Origin: Flavobacterium panici
Lineage (GTDB): Bacteria; Bacteroidota; Bacteroidia; Flavobacteriales; Flavobacteriaceae
NCBI RefSeq assembly: GCF_903819335.1
Contig: NZ_CAIJDE010000043.1
Coordinates: 1-64,000, forward strand
Reading direction: 5' to 3'
DNA length: 64,000 nucleotides
Within the stretch, counting starts at the first letter, position 1, and each line of letters starts with the position of its first letter. Shown piece by piece: positions 52,701 through 62,934 of this stretch. The position numbers and the translations under genes were made by a program. Below the pieces are notes generated by a model, which was not told the origin of the DNA, ran no database searches, and saw only the letters and a program-made list of their open reading frames with translations.

Positions 52701-55058
52701 TTAATTAGACCACGTATCTGCCGGATTTGCATCTACTTTCATATTTAAAGTTCCTCCTTTTTTAATGGATTCTAAGTCAATTGAAAGCTGCTTTAAGTCA
52801 ATATTATTTAGTTTTACTTCTTGTAAATAAATATTCGTTTTAGAATTATTTTTCACGTCAATAACAAAATTATTACTGCGCGTTTTTCCTAATTTCTTAA
52901 TGGTGATTTTATCAAACAAAGGGCTTCCTATTTGAAATGACGGGTTAATATCAGTTAATCCTTTCACATCAAATAATCCAATCGATGACATAACGTACCA
53001 CGCTCCCAATTGTCCCTGATCTTCGTCCTGACCGTAACCGTAACCATGAATTCCTTCGGTTCCGTAAAATTCATCGCAGATGGCGTGAACCCATTTTTGT
53101 GTGAGATAAGGTTTTCCGGAGAAATTAAAAAGCCACGAGATATGCAGATTAGGCTGATTTCCATGGTTGTAAAAACCAGATAATCCAGCAAATGCATCGA
53201 TAGTCGTTCCGCCGCCAAAAACATTTTTTTGAGATTTTGTAAAAATAGTATTCAAACGTTCGTTGAAAGTATCTTTTCCTAAAACAGAAACCAATTCCGG
53301 AACATTATGCGGAACATAAAAAGTATACTGCCACGCATTTCCTTCCTGAAAACCTCTCCACGGCTGCGACGGATCAAAATCTTTTATAAATTCTCCGTTT
53401 GCATATTTAGGCCTGATAAATGTTGTTTCCTTATCGTAAATTAGTTTCCAGCCGTCGGCTAATTTTATAAGTTTTTCATAGTCCTGCGTTTTGCCCAAAG
53501 CTTTAGCAAATTGCGCTACGGCATAAGCACTATAAGAATATTCTAAAGTATGTGAAGCCGAAAACCCTGAACCTTGCGTATTCGTTTGATAATCCATATT
53601 ATCCAAATACGGCGAATAGCCTAATTCTACAAACTGTTTCACATCCATTTTTCCTGCGCCTTCAATTCTGCCTTTCCATTCTAATTCATTTTTTAGAGCG
53701 GCTTCATATCCTTTTTCTACATCAAAATTACGAATGCCAGAATTATAAGCCGAGGCTATTGCAAGTCCGGTAAAGTTTGTGCCTACGCCAGATACATATT
53801 TACTATTCGCGATTCCATCACCAAGCCAGCCCGCATCTTTGTATACCAGAATTTGTCCCTGAACCCAGTCTGCATAATATTCAGGATATGCAAGTGCCCA
53901 TAATTGCGTTAAATTCCAGAATCCTCCCCAAATAGCATCGGTATTATAATAATTGTGCTGCGGTTTCCCTTTTGCATCCAAAGGAATCTGACCAATTTTA
54001 CCATTGTTCATCGGATACGCACCGTTGACATCGCTGCCCAGTCCGCGTCCTAATAAAGCGTGGTATAATCCTGTGTAGAATTTAATTTTATCATTTTCGT
54101 TTTTACCTTCTACGGCTATCCTTCCTAAATAATCATTCCAAGTTGCAAGACTTTGTTTTTTCGCTGCTGCGAAATTTAAACTCTTGGCTTCCGTTTCAAG
54201 ATTAAGTCTGGCATTAGCTACAGATGTATACGATAAACCTATTTTTACGGTAATCATTTCATTTTCTTTGGTGTCAAAAGTGAGGTAAACTCCCGCGCCT
54301 TCTCCGGTAATTTCTTTTACATTGGCCTGAATTCCCTGTTTATTGAATGTGCCAAAAGCAGTTGGTTTTTTATCTAAAACTGCCGAGAAATACATTGATA
54401 CCTCGGCTCCAGCCTGATATTTTTTCACATATTCTGGTATGGTAATTACATAACCTTCAATTCTTCCGTCTTCAGTAATCGTAACTTTTGATTCTTTAAC
54501 AGCACCGCTTTCGCCTTGTCTGTTTCCAATATCAAAAATTATATTCGATTGTGAAGATTTTGGAAAAGTATATCGCTGAAAACCTACCCGTTTTGTTGCT
54601 GTCAATTCTGCTTTAATTTTATAATCTTTCAACAAAACTGAATAATATCCTGATGTAGCGTATTCGTCATTTCGCTCAAATCTCGATCTGTAACCTTCTT
54701 CCGGATTTTCAAGGCTTCCCGGTATTGTCTGCAGTTTACCAACAGACGGTGCAAGCACAATACCTCCAACCTGAAATTCGTGCAGACAAGCAAAACCTTC
54801 GATAGAAGTATCTCTATCGTCATAACCTGTGGCTTCCCAACCTTGTACATTTCCAAGATGTCCATTCGTAGAAGGTCCCAGTTTTGCAAGTCCAAACGGC
54901 ATTGCGCCAGGCGTATAAAAAAACCAGCGGCTGTGTGCGGTTCCTATATTCGGATTTACATAATCAGACCACTTTTTTGACTGCTGCCCAAAAGTTGCAT
55001 TACTGACGAAAGAAAGTACAGTTATAACGCAGCATTTTATCAGAATGTTTTTCATATC
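52701..55058 (-). CDS. GH92 family alpha-mannosidase
   Basis: 785 residues from ATG 55058, which gives a good signal (MKNILIKCCVITVLSFVSNATFG); 55076 is an alternative start. Family marks: SDYVNPNIGTAHSRWFFYTPGAMPFGLAKLGPSTNG at the N-terminus, ECTA-like catalytic regions with IGLSYTSVANARLNL, and GYGQDEDQGQLGAWYVMSSIGLFDVKG near the C-terminus, a clear GH92 motif. GH92 enzymes are Ca-dependent exo-alpha-mannosidases. Such an enzyme suggests that the target glycan contains alpha-mannose, for example N-glycan or yeast/plant mannan parts. Confidence 0.93.
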   Translation of the reverse strand, partial: DMKNILIKCCVITVLSFVSNATFGQQSKKWSDYVNPNIGTAHSRWFFYTPGAMPFGLAKLGPSTNGHLGNVQGWEATGYDDRDTSIEGFACLHEFQVGGIVLAPSVGKLQTIPGSLENPEEGYRSRFERNDEYATSGYYSVLLKDYKIKAELTATKRVGFQRYTFPKSSQSNIIFDIGNRQGESGAVKESKVTITEDGRIEGYVITIPEYVKKYQAGAEVSMYFSAVLDKKPTAFGTFNKQGIQANVKEITGEGAGVYLTFDTKENEMITVKIGLSYTSVANARLNLETEAKSLNFAAAKKQSLATWNDYLGRIAVEGKNENDKIKFYTGLYHALLGRGLGSDVNGAYPMNNGKIGQIPLDAKGKPQHNYYNTDAIWGGFWNLTQLWALAYPEYYADWVQGQILVYKDAGWLGDGIANSKYVSGVGTNFTGLAIASAYNSGIRNFDVEKGYEAALKNELEWKGRIEGAGKMDVKQFVELGYSPYLDNMDYQTNTQGSGFSASHTLEYSYSAYAVAQFAKALGKTQDYEKLIKLADGWKLIYDKETTFIRPKYANGEFIKDFDPSQPWRGFQEGNAWQYTFYVPHNVPELVSVLGKDTFNERLNTIFTKSQKNVFGGGTTIDAFAGLSGFYNHGNQPNLHISWLFNFSGKPYLTQKWVHAICDEFYGTEGIHGYGYGQDEDQGQLGAWYVMSSIGLFDVKGLTDINPSFQIGSPLFDKITIKKLGKTRSNNFVIDVKNNSKTNIYLQEVKLNNIDLKQLSIDLESIKKGGTLNMKVDANPADTWSN

Positions 55059-55101
55059 TAAAATCTTATTATTCAATTTTGCTTTTTTATTCTAATGAAA
55101 T

Positions 55102-57267
55102 TTAATTTAAAGTAATTGTAATTCCATCTTTAAGAGTTCCAGTTCCTTCGTAAGTTTTACCATTCAAAAGTAAATGCACATTTATTTTGTTTATTTCTTT
55201 ATCGATGTTTCTTTTTCCCTGAATGCCGGCTGTTTTGATTAGTACCGTATTATTGTTTTTTTCTGCACTAAAAGTTACCAGACGATAATCTCCTTTTTGA
55301 AATCCAAAACCGTCGCCTTCATCAACATACAATTCTCCATTTGCTTTCCCGTCTTTATCAAGACACACAAAAAGGCTCAACGGATCGAATGAATTTTCTC
55401 CAGCGTTTTGAATAATTTTTCCTGCCGGAATAATGCTTCCGCCTTTTATACTCAATTTGGCCTGATATTTATCTTGTTTATCTCCGTCAACTAAACTTAA
55501 TTCTTCCCAAATTCCTGAAGGAAGTATCGGATCTTTGGCGAAAGCCGGAACAACCAAAAGATTTTCACCTAATAAAAAGGCCTGTTCTTCGGCTCTCAAA
55601 CGTGAATCCTGAGCATCTGCAAAAAATACCGGAGCCATAACCGGCAATCCTGTTTGTGAAGATTCATAAAAAAGGGTGTATAAATACGGTAATAAACGAT
55701 AACGTCTTTCTAAAGCAATACGAGATGTTTTTTCGATTTCTGCGCCGTAAGCCCAAGGTTCTTTATCATTTGTTCCTGCGCAGGCATGTCCACGTGCAAA
55801 AGGCATAAAAGCACCAAAACCAAGCCAGTTCGCCCATAAATCTCCATCTGTATTTCCTAGAAAACCTCCTATATCCGGACCGTTAAACGGCTGACCTGAT
55901 AATCCTAAAGTAAGCGACATTGGAACCGATAATTTTAAATGATCCCAGCCCGCATAATTATCTCCTGTCCAGGTTGCAGCATAACGCTGTCCGCCCAATA
56001 AATTAGATCTTGTAAGCAAGAAAGGACGCTTTGATGGATTTGCTTTTAAAATTCCGTTATAAGATGCTTCTACCATTAAACGGCCGTAAGCGTTGTGATA
56101 AAGTAAGTGAGAACCTTGTGGTAAATTTCCGCCTCCTTTATGCGGCGTATCATACGGCATTGTTCCCAAACGTTTATCTTCGGAAAAATCATTATCATTT
56201 ACGGCAGGTTCGTTCATATCGTTCCAAACGCCGTCAATTCCTGTCGCTAAGAAATCTTTGTAAAGTCCACCCCACCAATTTCTTGTTTTCGGACTTGTAA
56301 AATCAGGAAAAGCGCAATCGCCCGGCCATACTTTACCGTGATATTCTTCTCCGTTGTTTTGTTTCACCCAAACATCACTTTGTGTTCCCGAATTATAAAC
56401 AGCATAATCTTTATCTACTTTCACACCCGGATCAATCATATAAACAGCACGAAATCCTTTTTTATGCAAATTGTCGTTTAACACTTTCGGATTTTTGAAT
56501 CGAATACTGTCAAAAGTAAAAACCCTGTAACCCTGCATATAATCAATATCCATCCAGATTACGTCGCACGGAATTTTCTTTTCTCTAAAAGTATCGGCAA
56601 TTTCCATAACACGCTTTTCGCTGTCATAAGAAAATCGACATTGGTGATATCCTAATGCCCAGCGAGGCGGTAATTTTATAGTTCCCGTTAATTCTGAAAG
56701 TCCTTTAATCACTTCCTGAGGTGATTTTCTATCAATAATATAAACTCTGAATAAAGCGCCTTCAGAATTATAAATAATCTGATTTGAGTTTGTAATTAAT
56801 TCTGCTTTCCATGTACTGTCAAAAATAATTCCGAAAGCAGAACCATCTGCACGAACTCCCATAACCCACGGATGCGTTTGATACAATCTTTTTCCACCTT
56901 CAACGCTGTAAGCTCCGGTATCTGTATTCCATAATTTTATCGATTGTCCGTTGCGCAATAACGGGCCGGTAACTTCTCCTCCGCCATAAAGGCTTACATC
57001 ACCTTTAAGATTAAGAACGGCACTTGCTTTTTCATTTTTAAACGTAAACTCAGGAACCAGCGACCAGTCTGATGGAAGCTTTCCTTTTGCTTTTGGTTCA
57101 GAAGCAAGAATTAACGATGGCGTTTTGTTTTTATCAAATCCTTTAGGAATAAATTCTGCAATTCTGTTCCCGACTAATGAAGATTTTAATACTGAAATTT
57201 CCTGAGCAGTTGTTGTGGTTATTCCTGCTGCAATTAAAAAGGAAAATAAGATAGGTTTTAAATTCAT
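55102..57267 (-). CDS. GH31 family alpha-glucosidase-type glycosidase
   Basis: 721 residues with a signal peptide (about 1-21). The N-terminal beta domain precedes a TIM barrel with DVIWMDIDYMQGYRVFTFD, nucleophile motif GVWNDMNEPAV (Asp in W-x-D-M-N-E), acid/base region WTGDNYAGWDHLKLSVPMSL and GPDIGGFLGNTDGDLW. This is the canonical GH31 motif set, unlike the GH31-PA14 protein. Substrate is probably alpha-glucoside or alpha-xyloside. A 26-bp perfect palindrome lies 46 bp upstream. It is 43 bp before GH92. Confidence 0.92.
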   Translation of the reverse strand: MNLKPILFSFLIAAGITTTTAQEISVLKSSLVGNRIAEFIPKGFDKNKTPSLILASEPKAKGKLPSDWSLVPEFTFKNEKASAVLNLKGDVSLYGGGEVTGPLLRNGQSIKLWNTDTGAYSVEGGKRLYQTHPWVMGVRADGSAFGIIFDSTWKAELITNSNQIIYNSEGALFRVYIIDRKSPQEVIKGLSELTGTIKLPPRWALGYHQCRFSYDSEKRVMEIADTFREKKIPCDVIWMDIDYMQGYRVFTFDSIRFKNPKVLNDNLHKKGFRAVYMIDPGVKVDKDYAVYNSGTQSDVWVKQNNGEEYHGKVWPGDCAFPDFTSPKTRNWWGGLYKDFLATGIDGVWNDMNEPAVNDNDFSEDKRLGTMPYDTPHKGGGNLPQGSHLLYHNAYGRLMVEASYNGILKANPSKRPFLLTRSNLLGGQRYAATWTGDNYAGWDHLKLSVPMSLTLGLSGQPFNGPDIGGFLGNTDGDLWANWLGFGAFMPFARGHACAGTNDKEPWAYGAEIEKTSRIALERRYRLLPYLYTLFYESSQTGLPVMAPVFFADAQDSRLRAEEQAFLLGENLLVVPAFAKDPILPSGIWEELSLVDGDKQDKYQAKLSIKGGSIIPAGKIIQNAGENSFDPLSLFVCLDKDGKANGELYVDEGDGFGFQKGDYRLVTFSAEKNNNTVLIKTAGIQGKRNIDKEINKINVHLLLNGKTYEGTGTLKDGITITLN

Positions 57268-57312
57268 GTTAGAAAGTTAAATGTTATAAACGGTTATGAA
57301 TCAACATATGCG

Positions 57313-57338
57313 AATATACTAAAACGTTTTAGTATATT
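57313..57338. promoter_or_regulatory. 26-bp perfect palindrome upstream of GH31
   Basis: Symmetric around AAAACGTTTT with 13-bp arms ending AATATACT. It sits 46 bp before the GH31 ATG, in the 187-bp gap between two genes of the same direction. The AACGTT core resembles LacI-family operators, but no such regulator gene is in the window. It could also be a terminator-like hairpin; the lack of a T run favours an operator. Confidence 0.6.
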
Positions 57339-57454
57339 TATAAAAATATTGAGAAATTTTGTGTTTTTCAATTATAAGCTATGAACTGCCTTTTGCCCCG
57401 TCAATAAAATGACAAGCCAAAAGACAGTTTTATTTTATTTTAAAAATAGTTCTT

Positions 57455-58504
57455 TTACATAGCCGGAATAGCCAGCACAGCTTCTTCCGACATTGGATCT
57501 CCAATTACAGGATTTCCGCTTTTATCCCATTTGATCTGCTGCATTCTTGGCGATCTTTTTTCGCCGCAGCCTTCTCCCGGATTAGAATTAGCATGGTATA
57601 AAATCCAGTCTTCTTTGCCGTTTGGCGATTTAAAGAACGAATTATGTCCCGGAGCATAAACCTTATTTTTATCGGATTGACCTAAAATAGGCTGATCTGA
57701 TTTTACCCAAGCCGAAGCATCCAGTAAATTATCTTTCCCTGTAAAGGTTAAAAGTCCTAAACTATAATTATCTGTCCAGCATCCGCTTGCAGAAAAAACA
57801 ATAAACACTTTATTTTTATGAGACAAAAATTGAGGCCCTTCGTTTACATTTACCTGCGGCGGATTTACATCGTCATGCAATGCACCAAATAATTCCCAAG
57901 GATTTGACGGACTTGAAATTCGCACTCTGTCTCCATCAATTTGTGTGGGAGATTTCATTTTAGCGATGTAAATATTCTGCTGTCCGTTGGTATCTCCTTC
58001 CCAGCCCGACCAAATCATGTACAATTGTTTTTTATAGGTAAACACATTTCCGTCAATGGCCCATTTATCTGTCTCGGCAGCAATTTTTCCTTTAAAAACC
58101 CATTCTCCTTCCATCGGATTTTTCGAATCATTTTCTAAAACATACATTCGGTGTGTATTGTTAGAACCGTTGTCAGCAGCAAAATACACGTACCATTTGT
58201 TGTTGATGAAATGAAATTCCGGTGCCCAGATTTCAGCAGAATAATCGGTGTTTTTAGGCGCAATCCAAATGGTTTTCTTTTCGGCATTTTTTAAATCTGC
58301 CAGATTTTTAGATTTTAAAAGCACCAAACGATCCTGCATAGTATGCGTGTAGTAATAATAGCCATCATGATATGTGCTGTAGGGATCTGGTCCGTAATCC
58401 AGAATAGGATTGGAAAAGGTTTGCTGCGCCGATGCAATATTGCCTGCAATACCAAACAGCATTAACAACAGTGTTTGTTTTAGTATGGATTTTTTTCTTT
58501 TCAT
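57455..58504 (-). CDS. GH43 family glycosidase, first gene of the operon
   Basis: 349 residues with signal peptide (about 1-26). Propeller motifs: base Asp in LDYGPDPYSTYHDGYYYY, pKa modulator in AIDGNVFTYKKQLYMIWSG and acid Glu in NEGPQFLSHKNKVFIVFSAS. These fit an alpha-L-arabinofuranosidase/xylosidase-type GH43. It is divergent from the hybrid regulator gene, 409 bp away, with the conserved box in between. Confidence 0.9.
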   Translation of the reverse strand: MKRKKSILKQTLLLMLFGIAGNIASAQQTFSNPILDYGPDPYSTYHDGYYYYTHTMQDRLVLLKSKNLADLKNAEKKTIWIAPKNTDYSAEIWAPEFHFINNKWYVYFAADNGSNNTHRMYVLENDSKNPMEGEWVFKGKIAAETDKWAIDGNVFTYKKQLYMIWSGWEGDTNGQQNIYIAKMKSPTQIDGDRVRISSPSNPWELFGALHDDVNPPQVNVNEGPQFLSHKNKVFIVFSASGCWTDNYSLGLLTFTGKDNLLDASAWVKSDQPILGQSDKNKVYAPGHNSFFKSPNGKEDWILYHANSNPGEGCGEKRSPRMQQIKWDKSGNPVIGDPMSEEAVLAIPAM

Positions 58505-58731
58505 AAATAACTTTTGGTGTTTTTTTGATCCATTGCTGGTCGTTTTTGTTTTTGGTTTTTAGGTTAGATTATTTGATATGATTTTAAAAAATAACTTTTA
58601 AGAATTTCATTTGTATTATTAAAAATATAAGTAATATTGCAATCGCTCTATTGCTGTTTATTTTGAGTCCTTTCAAAATATTTTGCTTATTTTTCAACAA
58701 TTCCATAATTTATATATTAAAAAAATATCAA

Positions 58732-58811
58732 TTTAATTTTTGACCAAAGTAGCACACAGCTCACTTTATTTTTATCTCATTTTGTTTCACAATTGTGTTC
58801 AAATGGTTCAA
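58732..58811. promoter_or_regulatory. 80-bp conserved box upstream of the GH43 operon (409-bp gap)
   Basis: Gap-free match to 51301-51380 (66/80). It lies ~230 bp before the GH43 start and ~100 bp before the hybrid regulator start, in the divergent intergenic region 58505-58913. To its right, GAGATAAAAATCAAAATG (about 58838-58856) is an inverse echo of the box part TTTTTATCTCATTTTG. No other gene is seen in the gap. Confidence 0.7.
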
Positions 58812-58913
58812 ATACCCTTTAAAAACAAGGCAAAAGCGAGATAAAAATCAAAATGAATGCTTGTGACACAAAAGGGGAAACTATTTTTATAAAAAATTAA
58901 TAAAGACATATAC

Positions 58914-61900
58914 ATGCAGCGTTTTTTAAAACTTGGGACATTAACTTACTTTTTCTTTTTGTCTACTACCATTTTTAGTCAGGAATATTATTTTAAACAC
59001 TATAAGGTCGAAAACGGAATGTCTAACAATACCGTTTTGGCTTCTATTCAGGACAAAGACGGATTTTTGTGGTTTGGTACCAAAGACGGTTTGAACCGTT
59101 TTGACGGTTATCATTTTAAAACCTTCCGAAGCGGCGCGGATCCTAAAACTTCCTTAGGAATAAACTACATTCAGTCACTGCATGAATTCAAAAATTATAT
59201 TTGGGTAGGAACTGATAAAGGATTGTATTCCTATGATAAAAAACTGGAGAAATTTACCTTTATAAACGAAGCGATCAACAATCGTATTAATGATATTGAT
59301 AATGATTTAAAGAATAATTTATGGTTTATTTCTATTGGAACATTAATCAAATATAATGTTGACACCAAAGAAACCAGAATGTTTGACGGCAGAAATTCCT
59401 TTTATGCCACTTCTATAACCTGCGATAAAAATGGCGTGATCTGGGTTTCTTCTTACGATGATTTATACCGCTATTCTGAAGCGACTCAGAGTTTTGATAA
59501 GATTAAGGTGCAAATGTCCAACAGTACTTTTTCAATCTCTGTAATTTATGCCTTAGATGCTAACTCGATTTTAATAGGAACACGCGATCATGGTATTTAC
59601 AAATATGATGTCGCAACGGGAAAAACTGCACCTTTTATCAATGATGTCGAAAAACCGGTTTTTGTCCGTCAGTTTAAAAGAAACAAAAATGAATTGTGGA
59701 TTGCCAGCGAATCTGGTGTTTATATTTATAATTTAAAGAATAAAACAACCCGAAATCTACGCAAAAGTCCGAGTGATCCTTACGCCATTTCAGATAATGC
59801 GGCGTATTGTATTACGATTGATAAAGAAAACGGTGTCTGGATTGGGACTTATTTTGGCGGTGTCAATTATCATCAAAAACAATACGATCAGTTTAAGAAA
59901 TATTTCCCGCGAAAAAGTGAAAATGCCATTGTTGGAAGTGCCGTTCGGGAAATTCACAAAGACGATCAGGGAAATCTCTGGATTGGTACGGAAGATGCCG
60001 GAATCAACAAGTTTAATTTACAGACCAAGAAATTTGTAAATTTTAAACCCGACGGAACAAAATCAGGACTTTCGTTTTATAATATACACGGTGTTTTGCC
60101 CCGAGGAAATAAAATCTGGATTGGAACTTTTGAGCACGGACTGGACGTTATGGACGCTGCAACCGGAAGGGTTATCAAACATTATGACCATACAACAAGC
60201 AGTTTTAAAAGTGATTTTATAGTTACATTTTACGAAACTCCCGATAAGAAATTATACGTAGTAACGTCGGTTGGAATTTATTTATATGACGAAAAAAATG
60301 ACAGCTTTAAAATATGTGATTATTTTTCAGAAAGCACACATTTTACCTGTATGTTCAATGATAAAGACGGGAATTTATGGGCGGGATCTTATCGCGACGG
60401 ATTGTTTTATTATAACCCAAAAACGAAAGAAAAAGCCGTTTACAGACATGATTTTAAAGATGATAAAAGTATCAGCAATGATTTTATCACTTCGATTTTT
60501 CAGGATAAACAAAACAACCTTTGGATTGCTACCGAAAATGGTTTGAACTTATTTGATTTTAAAACGAAAGCATTCAAAAAATTTACGACTAAAGATGGTT
60601 TTTCGAGCAATGTGATCTATTCTATTTTACAAGATGAAAATCAGAATTTATGCATTACAACTTCAAAAGGTTTAGTCAAATTTAATTATAAAACAAAAGC
60701 AGTTAAAATCTTTACGACGGCAAACGGGTTACTGAGCGATCAGTTTAATTACAGTTCTGCATTTAGGGATTCAAACGGAGATATGTATTTTGGAAATCTG
60801 AACGGGATGATTAGTTTTAATCCTAAAAATTTCAGCACTTACAAATACAATCCTCCTATTTTTATTACCGGACTTCAAATCAATAATCAGGATGTAATTG
60901 TAAATGATAAAGATTCTCCGCTTGATGAATCTGTTTCGTATATCAAGAAAATTACTTTAAAAAGTGACCAGTCCAATTTTAATATCGATTTTGCCTCGCT
61001 GAGTTATACCGCGCCTGAACTTACGCAATACTGGTATAAACTGGACGGCATCAGCGATGACTGGGTTTATCTCAATAAAAATAATAAAGTGTTTTTTACG
61101 GAACTTCCTTCCGGCAGTTATAAATTCAGGGTAAAATCGTTAAGCGCGGGCGGAATCTGGAGCAAAGAAGCTGTTGTAGAAATCACTATTTTACCGCCAT
61201 TTTGGGCAAGCGGTTATGCCTTTTTTCTTTATTTTTTAATTATTTCGGGATGTCTTTACTGGCTTTTACGTCGTTATCATCACATGAATATCAAGGAAAA
61301 CAACCAGAAAATTGCAAACCTGAACAACGAGAAAGAGAAAGAAATTTATCACGCTAAAATCGAATTCTTTACAAATGTAGCGCATGAAATACGAACGCCT
61401 TTAACGCTGATTAAAAGTCCGTTAGAAAGTTTATTAAAAAGAACATACGAGTCTCCGGAAATTATACCGAATTTATCCATAATGGAGAAAAATACTTCCC
61501 GTTTATTGAATTTGGTAAACGAACTTCTGGATTTTAGAAAAACAGAAATGGAAGGTTTGGGACTGACTTTTGTGGAAACAAATATTTCATTATTAGTGAA
61601 ACAATTACATTCGCAGTTTACACCTTTAATTGAAGAAAGAAATATTCATCTGGAATTAGAATTAGGAGAAAAAAACATCTACGCTTTTGTTGATGAAGAA
61701 GCGATAAGAAAAATCCTGACCAATTTAATTAGCAATGCCATTAAATATGCTAAAAAAGAAGTGATTATTACTTTGTTCCGAGATGAAGATTCACTGGAAT
61801 TTATCGTTAAAAATGATGGAAATTTAATTCCGAAAAGTCTTAAAAGTAAAATTTTCGAGCCTTTCTTTAGAATATTAGGTTCTGAAACACAAACCGGAAC

Positions 61901-62864
61901 CGGAATTGGATTATCTCTCGCCCACTCTTTAACGGAACTGCATAACGGAACTTTAAAACTGCAGTTTGTAGACGATTCGATGAATACGTTTGTTTTGAGA
62001 CTGCCGCTGCGTCAGCAAAGTGAATTTCATTTGTATAAAGATTCGGCTGATACTGTAAAAGATAATGATGAAGAATTTGAAAATGAGATCACGGCTAAAA
62101 ATGTAAAAACCCAAATCCTGATTGTTGAAGATAATCTGGAACTGCTCAATTTTATGAGTAAAGAATTGAGTAAAGAATATAAAATTTATAAAGCTGCAAA
62201 CGGTGAAGAAGCCTTAAAGATTATTCACAATCAAACGATTCATATTGTCATAAGTGATATTACAATGCCTGTAATGGACGGAATTGAATTGTGCAGCCGT
62301 ATTAAATCTAATATTGAAACCAGTCATATTCCGGTAATTTTACTGACTGCTTTAAGTGCTATACAAACCCGTATTAAAGGTCTGGAATCAGGAGCTGATG
62401 CTTATATCCCCAAACCATTTTCGATGGATTTTATATTGGCGCAAATCGATAATTTATTATCAAACAGACGTCACGTTATGGAGTATTATGCGAGTTCTCC
62501 GTTGTCGCATTTAAAATCTATTGCCCATAATACCATCGACGAAGAATTTATTAAAAAGCTGGACGATATTATCGATCAAAATATGGCCGACACGAACTTA
62601 AGTGTTGAATCTCTTGCCGATATTCTGCACATGAGCCGTTCAACTTTATACCGAAAAATTAAAGATATTTCCAATCTAAGTCCAAACGAACTGATTAATA
62701 ACGCCCGTTTGAAAAAAGCCGCCGAATTACTGCTTTCAGGCAAATACAAAGTCTATGAAATCGCCGAAATAGTGGGCTATAATTCGCAGTCAAGCTTCAG
62801 CAGAAATTTCCAAAAAAGCTTCTCAATGTCGCCATCGGAGTTTATTAACGCAAACGAAAATTAA
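58914..62864 (+). CDS. Hybrid two-component system regulator (HTCS)
   Basis: 1316 residues. Signal peptide about 1-22, two-component-regulator propeller repeats (about 30-690, repeated D-x-D-G-x-L/I-W-x-G/S-T motifs), a Y_Y_Y domain (about 700-765), one membrane helix (about 766-788), a HisKA domain with His824 (VAHEIRTPLTLIKSPLE), an HATPase domain (IGLSLAHSLTELHNG), a receiver domain with Asp1115 (VISDITMPVMDG) and a C-terminal AraC helix-turn-helix (LADILHMSRSTLYRKIK ... EIVGYNSQSSFSRNFQKSF). HTCS proteins bind an oligosaccharide in the periplasm and switch on their PUL. It is divergent from the GH43 operon with an 80-bp box between. Confidence 0.97.
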   Translation: MQRFLKLGTLTYFFFLSTTIFSQEYYFKHYKVENGMSNNTVLASIQDKDGFLWFGTKDGLNRFDGYHFKTFRSGADPKTSLGINYIQSLHEFKNYIWVGTDKGLYSYDKKLEKFTFINEAINNRINDIDNDLKNNLWFISIGTLIKYNVDTKETRMFDGRNSFYATSITCDKNGVIWVSSYDDLYRYSEATQSFDKIKVQMSNSTFSISVIYALDANSILIGTRDHGIYKYDVATGKTAPFINDVEKPVFVRQFKRNKNELWIASESGVYIYNLKNKTTRNLRKSPSDPYAISDNAAYCITIDKENGVWIGTYFGGVNYHQKQYDQFKKYFPRKSENAIVGSAVREIHKDDQGNLWIGTEDAGINKFNLQTKKFVNFKPDGTKSGLSFYNIHGVLPRGNKIWIGTFEHGLDVMDAATGRVIKHYDHTTSSFKSDFIVTFYETPDKKLYVVTSVGIYLYDEKNDSFKICDYFSESTHFTCMFNDKDGNLWAGSYRDGLFYYNPKTKEKAVYRHDFKDDKSISNDFITSIFQDKQNNLWIATENGLNLFDFKTKAFKKFTTKDGFSSNVIYSILQDENQNLCITTSKGLVKFNYKTKAVKIFTTANGLLSDQFNYSSAFRDSNGDMYFGNLNGMISFNPKNFSTYKYNPPIFITGLQINNQDVIVNDKDSPLDESVSYIKKITLKSDQSNFNIDFASLSYTAPELTQYWYKLDGISDDWVYLNKNNKVFFTELPSGSYKFRVKSLSAGGIWSKEAVVEITILPPFWASGYAFFLYFLIISGCLYWLLRRYHHMNIKENNQKIANLNNEKEKEIYHAKIEFFTNVAHEIRTPLTLIKSPLESLLKRTYESPEIIPNLSIMEKNTSRLLNLVNELLDFRKTEMEGLGLTFVETNISLLVKQLHSQFTPLIEERNIHLELELGEKNIYAFVDEEAIRKILTNLISNAIKYAKKEVIITLFRDEDSLEFIVKNDGNLIPKSLKSKIFEPFFRILGSETQTGTGIGLSLAHSLTELHNGTLKLQFVDDSMNTFVLRLPLRQQSEFHLYKDSADTVKDNDEEFENEITAKNVKTQILIVEDNLELLNFMSKELSKEYKIYKAANGEEALKIIHNQTIHIVISDITMPVMDGIELCSRIKSNIETSHIPVILLTALSAIQTRIKGLESGADAYIPKPFSMDFILAQIDNLLSNRRHVMEYYASSPLSHLKSIAHNTIDEEFIKKLDDIIDQNMADTNLSVESLADILHMSRSTLYRKIKDISNLSPNELINNARLKKAAELLLSGKYKVYEIAEIVGYNSQSSFSRNFQKSFSMSPSEFINANEN

Positions 62865-62932
62865 TTGTTAATGGTTAATTATTAATGGTTAGTTGTTTTT
62901 TCATAATTAACAATTAACCATTAACAATTAAT
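62860..62932. terminator. Long AT-rich bidirectional hairpin
   Basis: 27-bp arms (62860-62886 with 62906-62932) with a single mismatch. The left arm begins at the stop of the HTCS gene. It separates the convergent HTCS and transporter genes. The TTAATGGTTAATT words within it repeat, so it might also be a small repetitive element. Confidence 0.7.
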
Positions 62933-62934
62933 AA

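Noticed and set aside
62860..62932. Attachment site or origin-like repeat
   Set aside because: It is placed exactly between convergent genes and forms a long hairpin, so a terminator is the simpler reading.
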